DNA of 64,000 nucleotides from Moorena producens 3L (GCF_000211815.1 NZ_GL890969.1:95427-159426), one strand, 5' to 3'. Positions 9,905-18,659 are shown, numbered from the stretch's first letter. The notes: a model not told the origin generated them from the letters alone. Numbers and translations are program-made.

Positions 9905-10672
9905 ATGGCAGGACATAGTAAATGGGCAAATATTAAGCGTCAGAAAGCGAGGGTGGACGCAGTTAAAGGTAAGACCTTTGCTAAAATATCTCGGGAGATT
10001 ATAGTAGCTGCTCGCAATGGCATCCCGGATCCGGAGGGTAATTTTCAGCTGCGGCAAGCGGTGGAAAAGGCTAAGGCAGCAGGGATTCCCAATGAGAACA
10101 TTGAAAGAGCGATCGCAAAAGGAGCCGGTACCCTAGGCAATGAGAGTGACAATCTTGAAGAGATTCGCTATGAGGGTTATGGTCCAGGAGGCGTTGCTAT
10201 CTTGATAGAAGCTTTTACTGATAATCGGAATCGGACAGCAGCTGACCTGCGTTCAGGATTTACTAAGAATGGTGGTAATCTGGGTGAAACAGGCTGCGTT
10301 AGCTGGATGTTTGAGCAAAAGGGTGTCGTTACGCTTACGGGTGATATCACAGAGGACCATTTGTTTGAAGCATCCCTTGAAGGGGGAGCTCAAACTTATG
10401 AGTTGAACGAAGATTCTGAAGGTGTAACGGCTGAGGTATTTACAGAAGTTAGCAACCTGGAAAACCTGAGTCAAATCTTGAAAAATCAGGGCTTTGAGGT
10501 CAGTGAGGCGCAGTTGCGCTGGATTCCTAGTAATACGGTGGAAGTGACTGACCCAGATCTGGCGCGGACGCTTTTAAAATTAATGGATGCTCTGGAAGAC
10601 TTGGAGGATGTACAAAATGTTACCGCCAATTTCGAGATGTCTGATCAGCTGATGTCCCTCAGCATGATCTAG
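9905..10672 (+). CDS. yebC: YebC/PmpR family translation-associated protein
   Basis: 255 residues, full length for the family, beginning with the invariant MAGHSKWANIKRQKARVDA and KTFAKISREI. Other conserved blocks are NGGNLGETGCVSWMFEQKG and EDVQNVTANFE at the C-terminus. YebC/TACO1 proteins were annotated as transcriptional regulators; recent work on the family points to ribosome association and relief of stalling, and both roles remain in use. Cytosolic and likely housekeeping. It is followed at 37 bp by the SLOG gene in the same direction, so read-through is possible, although the neighbours look unrelated in function. Confidence 0.95.
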   Translation: MAGHSKWANIKRQKARVDAVKGKTFAKISREIIVAARNGIPDPEGNFQLRQAVEKAKAAGIPNENIERAIAKGAGTLGNESDNLEEIRYEGYGPGGVAILIEAFTDNRNRTAADLRSGFTKNGGNLGETGCVSWMFEQKGVVTLTGDITEDHLFEASLEGGAQTYELNEDSEGVTAEVFTEVSNLENLSQILKNQGFEVSEAQLRWIPSNTVEVTDPDLARTLLKLMDALEDLEDVQNVTANFEMSDQLMSLSMI

Positions 10673-10709
10673 CAGATAGAATATTATAAACCACTATAGG
10701 TGATTTTAA

Positions 10710-11675
10710 ATGTTTCTATCTGCCAAGACAAAGCAAAAGCGAACAGATCACCAAAAGGTCTTAATGGCTAGATGCGCAGGCATCGCTCCCCCCCGATTGC
10801 GCAAGAGGAGGGTTTTAGCTAAGTCCGGTGCTTTGTCCCAGGATGGATACAAGCCAAACCATCTCATCTTCAAGCAGTTCTTAAATAACCAGCCTCTCAA
10901 ACTCACGTTCAAGAATGGGCAAACGGCTTGTGCGATTCAAGTGGATCATCCTGTGGACTTGTCTGCTGCCCTGAACCAAATCGGTCTTCACGGCTCCCGT
11001 CCGGTTTTAGTGGTAGTCGGGGGGGCAAGTAAGATGAGTGATCAGAGTATGGCTCGTTTGCGCTTGTTGTTTGTCAATGTACTAGCTCCCATTGCTGAAA
11101 CCCTCGGAGCATGTGTGGTGGATGGCGGTACCGATACTGGGGTGATGCAGATGATGGGGCAAGCTCGTGCTGAGATTGCTGGCACCTTTCCCTTAGTAGG
11201 TATTGCCCCAGTGGGCAAGATTGCGCTTCCTGATGCACCCCCCTCGTATTCTGGTGAAACATCACTGGAGCCACATCATACTCATTTTGTGCTGATTCCT
11301 GGGTCTACCTGGGGTGATGAATCCCCCTGGTTGGCTCGTATAGCTACTACCCTGGCAGACGGAAAGCCATCAGTCACAGTAATGGCTAACGGTGGGGCGA
11401 TTACCTTGCTAGACTTATTTGAAAACAAGAAAGCTGGACGACCATTGGTAGTTCTTGGCGGCAGTGGTCGGTTGGCAGATGAAATTACTATGGCAGTAAG
11501 CTATCCAGAACAAGAAGCACGAGAATCTGTTACGGAACTATTACAACCAAATCACTTACAACAAAATCACTTGACCTGTTATGACCTCTCACAACCATTC
11601 AGTGAATTGACTAAAATCATCATGGAGGGACTGACGAGACAGTCAAGGTACACATTGACACTCCCCGTCCGCTGA
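10710..11675 (+). CDS. SLOG superfamily protein, TRPM-like/LSDAT type
   Basis: 321 residues. After a basic N-terminal stretch of about 95 residues, a Rossmann-like SLOG domain of the prokaryotic LSDAT/TRPM kind is visible: VLVVVGGASKMSD, then VVDGGTDTGVMQMMGQAR (glycine-rich ligand loop), FVLIPGSTWGDESPWL, MANGGAITLLDLFENKKAGR and LVVLGGSGRLADEI. Members of this superfamily bind nucleotide-derived ligands, and many sit beside SLATT membrane proteins in predicted conflict systems. The next gene here is indeed a SLATT protein. The last residues (TLTLPVR) are read from the left end of the mobile element at about 11660, so the natural C-terminus may have been replaced. Function as a nucleotide sensor is inference from family and context. 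Confidence 0.85.
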   Translation: MFLSAKTKQKRTDHQKVLMARCAGIAPPRLRKRRVLAKSGALSQDGYKPNHLIFKQFLNNQPLKLTFKNGQTACAIQVDHPVDLSAALNQIGLHGSRPVLVVVGGASKMSDQSMARLRLLFVNVLAPIAETLGACVVDGGTDTGVMQMMGQARAEIAGTFPLVGIAPVGKIALPDAPPSYSGETSLEPHHTHFVLIPGSTWGDESPWLARIATTLADGKPSVTVMANGGAITLLDLFENKKAGRPLVVLGGSGRLADEITMAVSYPEQEARESVTELLQPNHLQQNHLTCYDLSQPFSELTKIIMEGLTRQSRYTLTLPVR

Positions 11676-12025
11676 AGAACGGGGATTCTTGGCTCTACGA
11701 CTCGTCTTGCTATCCCTTGCCGGAGCCAGGAAAAGTAGAGGACAAATCTCCCCGAGCGTTTAGATCATTGACCTAGGTTTCGGTGTGCCCCACCGTACCT
11801 TTTTTATATGGATAGACAGATACTTTTTCTTATCTAATTTTTTCATAGACGTTAAAGCCGTTAGACCAAATTACGCAATACGTATCTAATACATATTTTT
11901 TACGTTGTCTACTTATGATTAGATAATACCTATCTAAATATTAGTTTATTACTTATGTTTTTATTATAGCACATGGAAAAGCCGTCCTACAAGGACGGGG
12001 CGCGATTACCCAAAATTTTTGGTAA
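11660..12025 (+). mobile_element. Transposase-less IS200/IS605-like element, copy 1
   Basis: About 365 bp bounded by subterminal hairpins: a left-end stem (CCCCGT...ACGGGG, 11663-11684) and a right-end stem (CCGTCCTACAAGGACGGGGC, 11982-12001) followed by TTACCCAAAATTTTTGGTAA. The same ends, plus a conserved core GGTTTCGGTGTGCCCCACCGTACC, recur in opposite orientation at 17981-18381. Both copies are preceded by ATTGAC on the element strand. No tnpA or tnpB is inside, so this is a non-autonomous element moved in trans. It separates the SLOG and SLATT genes. Exact end bases are uncertain by a few nucleotides. Confidence 0.7.
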
Positions 12026-12028
12026 AAA

Positions 12029-12064
12029 GCACATAGACTAAAGCACATAGACTGCACATAGACT
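12029..12064 (+). repeat. Three copies of an 11-bp repeat (GCACATAGACT)
   Basis: Copies at 12029-12039, 12043-12053 and 12054-12064 sit between the right end of the mobile element and the SLATT start at 12068. No Shine-Dalgarno sequence is visible for that gene, so this repeat forms its immediate leader. Confidence 0.75.
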
Positions 12065-12067
12065 GTC

Positions 12068-13126
12068 ATGACGTCAGAAGTTGAGGCTACATACTCCCCT
12101 GGGCCAAGCCCAACCCTCAAACGTGCTTGGGAACGTCAGCGTACCTATAGCAAAAATGCCACAGCGGCTCAGAAACGTTTCTTCTTGCTGCGGATAGGGA
12201 TTCTGATATTGAGTGTGTTGGCTACTTTGCTAGCTGTGCTCCACTCAATGTTTATAGAACGCCTCGGTGAGTCACACCACACGGTCAAAGTGATTCACTA
12301 TGTTCTTCTACTAGTGCCAATTGCTCTAAGTGTACTACTAGCAGGTGCAGTTAAGTTCGACAAAGGTGGCAATTGGATTCTGTTACGGGGTAGTGCCGAG
12401 GCAATTAAAAGGGAAATTTACTGTTACCGTGCCCAAGTTGGGGAATATAGTGATAACACGTCCCGGGATGCTAAGCTGGCACGTAAGGTCAAGGTGATTA
12501 GTCAAAGGCTAAAGGGAACTACAGTTCACCACACTAGTTTTAGCCCCTACGAAGGGGAAGTTTCCCGGAGAAAACGCTCATCCTTAAGCAAGGACAAGAA
12601 ACGTCAGGAAGCTCAACAGCATAATCAAGATGATAAGTTTTCTGACCTAACCCCTGAAAACTACCTAGTCTGGCGAGTGGAAGACCAGTTTAAGTGGTAC
12701 CGAAAGCGAACTAGGAAACTTGATATACAATTGCATGGCTACCAGTGGGGAGTATATATCTTGGGCGGTGTGGGTTCATTTCTGGTGGCGCTGGGTGAAG
12801 ACATCTGGGTGGCGGTCAGTACAGCCTTTGCTGCGGCATTTTCCAGTTTCCTGGAATTGAAACGGGTTGAGACAACGCTGATTGCCTACAACCAAGCAGC
12901 TGATGATTTGTACGATATAAGCACTTGGTGGCATGGTCTGTCAGACGAGGAAAAATTGGAGAAATTTGAGTTATTGGTGATCAGTACAGAGAAAACCATC
13001 CAAAGCGAAAATGTAGGCTGGGTGCAAGAGATGAATGATGCACTAGCAGAACTTTATGGTGAAACCCAGGAGTCGGAGGATCAGGGAAAAAACCCGTCTC
13101 CGTCTAAGACAGTGGATACTAAATGA
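12068..13126 (+). CDS. SLATT/DUF4231-type membrane protein
   Basis: 352 residues with two pairs of membrane segments: about 38-64 (LLRIGILILSVLATLLAVL) and 76-97 (YVLLLVPIALSVLLAGAV), then about 222-238 and 244-260 (YQWGVYILGGVGSFLVAL, VAVSTAFAAAFSSFLEL). Each pair is preceded by a charged helix (RAWERQRTYSKNA; VWRVEDQFKWYRKR), and the layout fits two SLATT-type 2TM modules in tandem. A charged linker rich in Lys/Gln lies at about 165-200. SLATT proteins are predicted membrane-disrupting effectors controlled by SLOG or nucleotidyltransferase partners; here the SLOG gene lies directly upstream beyond a mobile element. Pore formation is inference. C-terminus is acidic and hydrophilic. Confidence 0.8.
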   Translation: MTSEVEATYSPGPSPTLKRAWERQRTYSKNATAAQKRFFLLRIGILILSVLATLLAVLHSMFIERLGESHHTVKVIHYVLLLVPIALSVLLAGAVKFDKGGNWILLRGSAEAIKREIYCYRAQVGEYSDNTSRDAKLARKVKVISQRLKGTTVHHTSFSPYEGEVSRRKRSSLSKDKKRQEAQQHNQDDKFSDLTPENYLVWRVEDQFKWYRKRTRKLDIQLHGYQWGVYILGGVGSFLVALGEDIWVAVSTAFAAAFSSFLELKRVETTLIAYNQAADDLYDISTWWHGLSDEEKLEKFELLVISTEKTIQSENVGWVQEMNDALAELYGETQESEDQGKNPSPSKTVDTK

Positions 13127-13388
13127 GATCTTTTATAATATCATATACGTGCTTGACAGACTGGCTTTATTGTGGTAATTGTTCAGCCCATGGGCAGAGC
13201 ATCTGAGGTGACACCTAAATCCTGACCATTGTTCACCTGCTCCCCATTCGTTATATCCGTTACCCATCCGTTACCCATCCGTCACCCCTATTTCCTTCTC
13301 ACAACTCTTCAAGCTTGCTCGATTTACGAAATCCAGGGTGTTACAAGTGTAGTGTTAAGTAGATCTCCTCACTTAGACCCCTGGACAA

Positions 13389-16300
13389 ATGACTACATTT
13401 TTCGATGCCTTTATCTCCTACGGACGTGCTGACAGCAAAGCCTTTGCTACTAAACTTGAAGGTAGACTAACACAATTGGGCTTAACTGTCTGGTTTGACC
13501 AGAAGGACATTCCGCCTGCTGTCGATTGGCAGCATCAGATTGATAATGGCATTGAGAGAACTCATAACTTCATTTTTATCATTTCCCCCCATTCCGTTAA
13601 TTCAAAATACTGCCTCAAAGAAATTGAACTGGCTATTAAATACAATAAACGCATTATTCCTTTAGTGCATGTTAAATCCCCTCGGGAGAAAATTCCTACG
13701 ATTATCCGTAAACTGAACTGGATCTATTTCCAAGATAAAATCAACGATTTTGAAGCCTCCTTTAAACAATTAATGAATTCTATCCGTAAGCATGCTGATT
13801 ATGTAGAACAGCATACTCGGTTTTTAGTTAAAGCTCTGGAGTGGGACAGAAATCAACAACAAACTAACCACCTGTTAATCCAGTCAGAACGGATTCAAGC
13901 TGAATCTTGGTTAAAGGTACGGTTTCAAAAAGATCAGGCTCCTTGTGTGCCAACGGATTTACATTGTGAGTTTATTTGTGAAAGCATCAAAAATGCCAAT
14001 AATTTAATGACCCAAGTGTTTATATCTTATTCTGATAAAGATCAAGATATAAAGGATAAACTTGGCAAAACCCTGATGCGGGAAGGAATCACAATCTGGA
14101 AACCTGAAACGGATATTAAAACCGGTATAGACTTCCAAGCGGCAATCAACCAAGGAATTGAGGAAGCTGATAATGTCATTTACTTAATTTCACCCAATTC
14201 GATTCAATCAAAATACTGTCAGCAAGAGCTTGAACACGCCTTTGCTCACAATAAACGGATTATATCCCTACTGATTGAAGACACGGAAATTGACCAAATA
14301 CCACCGAAAATTCGCTCATTACAATTCCTGGATTTTACTAAGTCTAACCATGAAGCAAACTACCGCTTCATGGCTGCTCAATTATTAAAAGAATTAAATC
14401 AAGATGCTCTCTATTACGAAGAGCATAAGCTTTTGTTAGTCAAAGCGCTAAAATGGCTGATCCAAAACCGCAATTCTAGCATTTTATTGCGGGGTCACAA
14501 TTTAAACTATTACGAAAACTGGCTGAACGTAAATCGGCAACGCCTGGAACATCCACCACTAGGATTACATGAAGAATTTATTGCGGCTAGCACGAATCAA
14601 CCAACGGAATCTTATCTAGACGTTTTTATTTCTTATTCCCGTACTGATTCAGATTTGGCTAGAAAGTTAAATGAGGCATTGCAGTTACAGGGAAAAACGA
14701 CTTGGTTTGACCAAGAAAGTATTCCTCCAGGGAGTGATTTTGAGAAGGAAATCGAACGGGGAATTGAACAGTCTGATAATTTCTTATTTATTATTTCCCC
14801 TGCTTCGGTAAATTCACCCTATTGTGCTGGGGAGGTAGACTATGCTCAGAGATTAAATAAACGGTTTGTGACTGTGCTTTCTATACAGGTACCAGCAAAA
14901 ATGCTACATCCTGGATTAGCTAGCATCCAGTGGATTGATTTCAACAGGCATGGTGGAGATTTTTATCCCAATTTAAGTGAATTGGTCAGAACCCTTGATA
15001 CTGACCGAGAGCATGTGCGCAGTCACACCAAATGGTTGCAGCGAGCTAGGGAATGGCAGCAGTCTAACCAAGATACAGATTTGCTGTTGCGTGGCAGCGA
15101 ATTTTCTATTGCCCAACAATGGTTGCTTGATGCCGAGACCAATGATAAACAGCCGACTGCGACATCTTTACACAAGGAATATATTGCTAAAAGTCGGGAT
15201 GCCATATCGATTTTGAGAAAACAGGAAAAGCGTCGATTAGTCATCTTACGGTTGTCCCTTACTTTGATGAGTGCAGCATTTGCAGCAGCTGTTGGCTTTG
15301 GCTTGGTTGCTTTCATGCAATGGAAACGAGCAGAAACGGTAAGCGTTGGTCACATTAATGCTCTGAGTCGATATTCACTGGCTCTGAGAAAATCACATCA
15401 GGAATTTGATGCCCTGATCGAAGCAATCAGGGCTGCACGGCAACTGCAAAAACAGAGACGCAGTGTAAAACCTGAAACTGAGAGTCTGGTTAGGACAGCA
15501 TTGCACGGAGCAGTGTCTTGGGTTAGAGAATACAACCGTTTGGTAGGCCATGACAGTTGGGTGACTAGTGTTAGTTTTAGCCCTGACGGTAATCTGATTG
15601 CTTCTGCTAGTAAAGACCATACTGTCAAACTTTGGAGCCGCAACGGTAAGGCACTCCAAACCTTGAAGGGACATAACGGTACCGTTTGGAATGTGAGTTT
15701 CAGCCCAGATGGCAAGACTATTGCTACAGCTAGTCAGGATAAGACGGTCAAACTGTGGAGCTTAGACGGGAAAAACCTCAAAACGTTTAAAGGACATCAG
15801 CGTGGAGTGCGGAGCGTCAGTTTCAGTCCCGATGGCAGGATGCTGGCTACGGCTAGTAACGATAATACTGTCAAGCTGTGGAGCCTCAATGGCAAGCAAC
15901 TCCAAACGTTTGAGGGGATTGCGGCTGGATATCGCAGCATCAGCTTTAGTCCGGATGGCAAAATTCTGGCTTCTGCTGGAAGTAACAACACTATCAAACT
16001 CTGGCACCTGGACGGCAGAAGTATGGCAACGTTCAAGGGGCATAAGGCTGAGGTTTATAGCGTCAGTTTCTCACCCCAAGGCAAGATGATTGCTTCTGCT
16101 AGTGAGGATAAGACTATCAAACTCTGGAGCCTTGATGGTCGGGAACTGAAGACTTTTCCAAAGAAATTAGCTGGAGTCAGAAGCGTCAGGTTCAGCCCGG
16201 ATGGCAAAACCCTCGCCTCTGCTAGTCGGGATAAAAGCGTTAAACTCTGGAGCCTTGATGGCTCGGAACTCCAAACCTTGCGAGGGCATCAGGCTGGGGC

Positions 16301-17534
16301 TTATGACCTTAGCTTTAGCCCAGATGGCAAGACTCTGGCTAGTGCTAGTGAAGATAAAACGATTAAACTCTGGCGCTTAGATGCCAAAACACCTCGCACC
16401 TTCAAGGGTCATAGGAGTAATGTCTGGAGTGTTAGTTTTAGCCCAGATGGCAAAACCTTGGCTAGTGCTAGTGAAGATAAAACTGCTAAACTATGGCATT
16501 TAGATTATACCTGTAGCAAGCAAGGATTAGGGGAGAGAAGGTCTAGTAAAACTATCAATGTGCTGGATTTTTGTTTGACTCCAAATGTTCTAGAAAACCA
16601 CAGGGATGCAGTTTTTAGTGTTAGTTTTAGCCCGGATGGCAAAACTATTGCTACGGGTAGCCGGGATAGTACGGTTAGACTTTGGAGTAAGGATGGTAAA
16701 AAAATCCAAACACTCCAGGGGCATCGGGCTCGAGTCTTTAGCGTTAGTTTCAGCCCTGACAGTCAGACTATTGTATCTGGCAGTTGGGATCAAGCTGTCA
16801 AGCTTTGGAGTTTTAAAGGAAGAGAAAGCCAAAACTTGAAAAAGCTTAGGGCTGCGGTTAGAAGTGTTAATTTTAGTCCCGATGGTCTGATGATTGCTGC
16901 TGGTAGTGATGATAATACTATCAAGCTTTGGAGTCGGGGAAATTTATGTAATGGTGAATTAAAATCAGCAAAATTAAAAGCAGCAAACTTAAAAGCAGCA
17001 GTTGGATCAGACCATAACACAAATTTTTTGCCTTTTTGCTTAACTCCTACTATCCTCAAAGGTCATGATGATGTGATCTGGAGTGTCAGTTTTAGTCCCG
17101 ACAGTCAGATGCTTGTCTCTGGTAGTGAGGACGAAACGGTTAAACTTTGGAGTAGAGACGGTAAAGAAATCCGAACTCTCAAAGGGCATCAGGGTAAGGT
17201 GTTTAGCGTTAGTTTCAGCCCAGATGGCAAGATGATTGCTTCGGCTAGTGGTGACAAAACGGTTAAACTCTGGAATTTGAAGGGGCAAGAAATTGAAACT
17301 CTGATTGGACATAATGATGGCGTTTTTAGCCTCAGTTTCAGTCCCGATGGCAAAATCCTGGCTTCATCTGACTCCAGTGGCAATGTGATTATGTGGAATA
17401 TGGATATAAGTTTAGATTTCAATGACCTTCTGAGTCGGGCTTGTGATTGGGTAGGGGATTATCTCAAGCACAATGCTGAAATCGATGAAAGCGATCGCAC
17501 TCTTTGTTATGGCATTAAACCCAAATCAAAATAG
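13389..17534 (+). CDS. Triple-TIR, membrane-tethered, 14x WD40 repeat protein
   Basis: 1381 residues. Three TIR domains begin at about residues 4 (FDAFISYGRADS), 207 (TQVFISYSDKDQD) and 408 (LDVFISYSRTDS). Each keeps the glutamate of the SxYCxxE motif (about 77, 280, 482) used by NAD-cleaving TIRs. Each TIR is followed by a similar helical module (HTRFLVKALEW..., HKLLLVKALKW..., HTKWLQRAREW..., then a WL and LHxEFI/EYI end), so the TIR-helix unit was triplicated. A membrane segment follows at about 616-645. From about 717 to 1335 there are 14 WD40 repeats (VSFSPDGKxxASxSxDKTVKLW), enough for two seven-bladed propellers, with inserts after repeats 8 and 11 that both end in FCLTPxxL. Likely a conflict-system effector with a propeller sensor; no activity is shown. 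Confidence 0.92.
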   Translation: MTTFFDAFISYGRADSKAFATKLEGRLTQLGLTVWFDQKDIPPAVDWQHQIDNGIERTHNFIFIISPHSVNSKYCLKEIELAIKYNKRIIPLVHVKSPREKIPTIIRKLNWIYFQDKINDFEASFKQLMNSIRKHADYVEQHTRFLVKALEWDRNQQQTNHLLIQSERIQAESWLKVRFQKDQAPCVPTDLHCEFICESIKNANNLMTQVFISYSDKDQDIKDKLGKTLMREGITIWKPETDIKTGIDFQAAINQGIEEADNVIYLISPNSIQSKYCQQELEHAFAHNKRIISLLIEDTEIDQIPPKIRSLQFLDFTKSNHEANYRFMAAQLLKELNQDALYYEEHKLLLVKALKWLIQNRNSSILLRGHNLNYYENWLNVNRQRLEHPPLGLHEEFIAASTNQPTESYLDVFISYSRTDSDLARKLNEALQLQGKTTWFDQESIPPGSDFEKEIERGIEQSDNFLFIISPASVNSPYCAGEVDYAQRLNKRFVTVLSIQVPAKMLHPGLASIQWIDFNRHGGDFYPNLSELVRTLDTDREHVRSHTKWLQRAREWQQSNQDTDLLLRGSEFSIAQQWLLDAETNDKQPTATSLHKEYIAKSRDAISILRKQEKRRLVILRLSLTLMSAAFAAAVGFGLVAFMQWKRAETVSVGHINALSRYSLALRKSHQEFDALIEAIRAARQLQKQRRSVKPETESLVRTALHGAVSWVREYNRLVGHDSWVTSVSFSPDGNLIASASKDHTVKLWSRNGKALQTLKGHNGTVWNVSFSPDGKTIATASQDKTVKLWSLDGKNLKTFKGHQRGVRSVSFSPDGRMLATASNDNTVKLWSLNGKQLQTFEGIAAGYRSISFSPDGKILASAGSNNTIKLWHLDGRSMATFKGHKAEVYSVSFSPQGKMIASASEDKTIKLWSLDGRELKTFPKKLAGVRSVRFSPDGKTLASASRDKSVKLWSLDGSELQTLRGHQAGAYDLSFSPDGKTLASASEDKTIKLWRLDAKTPRTFKGHRSNVWSVSFSPDGKTLASASEDKTAKLWHLDYTCSKQGLGERRSSKTINVLDFCLTPNVLENHRDAVFSVSFSPDGKTIATGSRDSTVRLWSKDGKKIQTLQGHRARVFSVSFSPDSQTIVSGSWDQAVKLWSFKGRESQNLKKLRAAVRSVNFSPDGLMIAAGSDDNTIKLWSRGNLCNGELKSAKLKAANLKAAVGSDHNTNFLPFCLTPTILKGHDDVIWSVSFSPDSQMLVSGSEDETVKLWSRDGKEIRTLKGHQGKVFSVSFSPDGKMIASASGDKTVKLWNLKGQEIETLIGHNDGVFSLSFSPDGKILASSDSSGNVIMWNMDISLDFNDLLSRACDWVGDYLKHNAEIDESDRTLCYGIKPKSK

Positions 17535-17836
17535 ATTGGATTAATCAAAGGCAAGAGCCAAGAGGCAAGAGTTGGGTGCATCTCAAACTCGTAAATCTAT
17601 GAGTAAAGTAAGTGTGGGGAGTGTGGGAAGTGTGGGGAGGGTGGGGAGATAGGGAGATAGGGAGATAGGGAGATGGGGGATATTTTTATTAAGGGGAATT
17701 GTAATAACATGATCTTAGCATTCTATTATCCTGAGTGTTTTTGCATGCATTGAGATGCACCCCAACAGTTAATCAACTATAGAGAGATTTTGGGTAATTT
17801 TAAAACTCAATTGGGTATAGAAAGGGAGAGATACTT
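17535..17836. other. Intergenic region between the TIR-WD40 and DUF29 genes
   Basis: About 300 bp without a gene. It holds an AGGCAAGAG-type repeat (17549-17571) and the 189-bp inverted-repeat-bounded element listed separately. Confidence 0.6.
17574..17762. mobile_element. MITE-like element with GGGTGCATCTCA inverted ends
   Basis: A 12-bp sequence GGGTGCATCTCA (17574-17585) is matched by its exact complement TGAGATGCACCC (17751-17762). The interior includes an 8-bp tandem array GGGAGATA (about 17643-17675). The same terminal sequence bounds another element at 30804-30943. No open frame is inside. No convincing target duplication is seen at this copy. Confidence 0.55.
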
Positions 17837-18659
17837 GTGGAAAAAGCATACACAAAAGACTTTAATTACTGGACACAACAAACAGCACAGCTGTTGCGAG
17901 AAGGTCGTTGGCAAGAGATTGACTTAGAAAATCTGATTGAGGAGGTTGAAGACTTGGGCAAGAGTGAAAGGCGGGGAATTACCAAAAAATTTGGGTAATC
18001 GCGCCCCGTCCTTATAGGACGGCTTTTTTTTAAATTAAGACTTGACGGTTTTCTCGCATCGTGTTAATATAGATGAATAAAAAAAAATAATGTTCTAGAT
18101 AAACATGATCTTAAAATAAGTAGATGATGTAAAAAATAAGCTAAGAGATAAGCCTATTGCATAATCAAATCTAACGATTTGGATATCTACGAAAACATCA
18201 TAAGATCAAGAAAAAGTTTATCTAACTTGTTAACTAGATTAGGTACGGTGGGGCACACCGAAACCTGGGTCATAGACCAAGTACGCTTGTGAAGAGGAGA
18301 CCTCTATTTTTTCTGGCTCCGGCCTGGTTAAACAAGTCACCCCGTTGAAGCAAGAATCCCCGTCCTTCCAGGGCGGGGAGTGTCAATAGCCAATTGATTC
18401 GCCTGCTGTTACATTTGCTCAAGTGGCAATACCAGCATCAGCGTCGCTCGGATAGCTGGCTGGATTCGATTACTGACGCATTGAAGATAGTCCGAGTCTC
18501 AGGAGCTATCCAGCCCAGCAGCTGGAACAAAGCTATCAGCGGGCTCGCCGTAAGGCAGCCCAGCAAACCGGAATGCCTGTTTCGGTTTTCCCAGAGGCTT
18601 GCCCCTATTCTCTTGAATTGGCCTTAGATCAGGATTGGTTACCAGAAGCTGAAAATTAA
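17837..18659 (+). pseudogene. DUF29 family gene interrupted by a mobile element
   Basis: From the GTG at 17837 the frame reads MEKAYTKDFNYWTQQTAQLL...WQEIDLENLIEEVEDLGKSERRGI, the typical DUF29 N-terminus, and is cut at about 17980 by IS200/IS605-like element copy 2. The reading resumes at about 18388 with QLIRLLLHLLKWQYQHQRR, the conserved continuation. A further shift near 18482 removes about eight residues before EDSPSLRSYPAQQLEQS, and the natural end is LALDQDWLPEAEN at 18659. So it has both an insertion and an internal deletion/frameshift. DUF29 function is unknown. A purine-rich AAAGGGAGAG precedes the start. Confidence 0.85.
17981..18381 (-). mobile_element. Transposase-less IS200/IS605-like element, copy 2
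   Basis: About 400 bp in reverse orientation to the copy at 11660-12025. Shared parts on the minus strand: ATTGACACTCCCC entry, left hairpin with CCCCG...GACGGGGATTCTTG, GCCGGAGCCAG, the core GGTTTCGGTGTGCCCCACCGTACC, the right hairpin GCCGTCCTATAAGGACGGGGC, and the terminal TTACCCAAATTTTTTGGT. The A/T-rich middle has diverged. It sits inside the DUF29 gene, which fixes its borders to within a few bases and proves it is mobile. No transposase is encoded. Confidence 0.75.

Noticed and set aside
15023..17422. Many open frames on both strands across the WD40 region
   Set aside because: They are shadows produced by the repeated WD40 codon pattern in the 1381-residue gene; none shows its own ribosome site or family motif.
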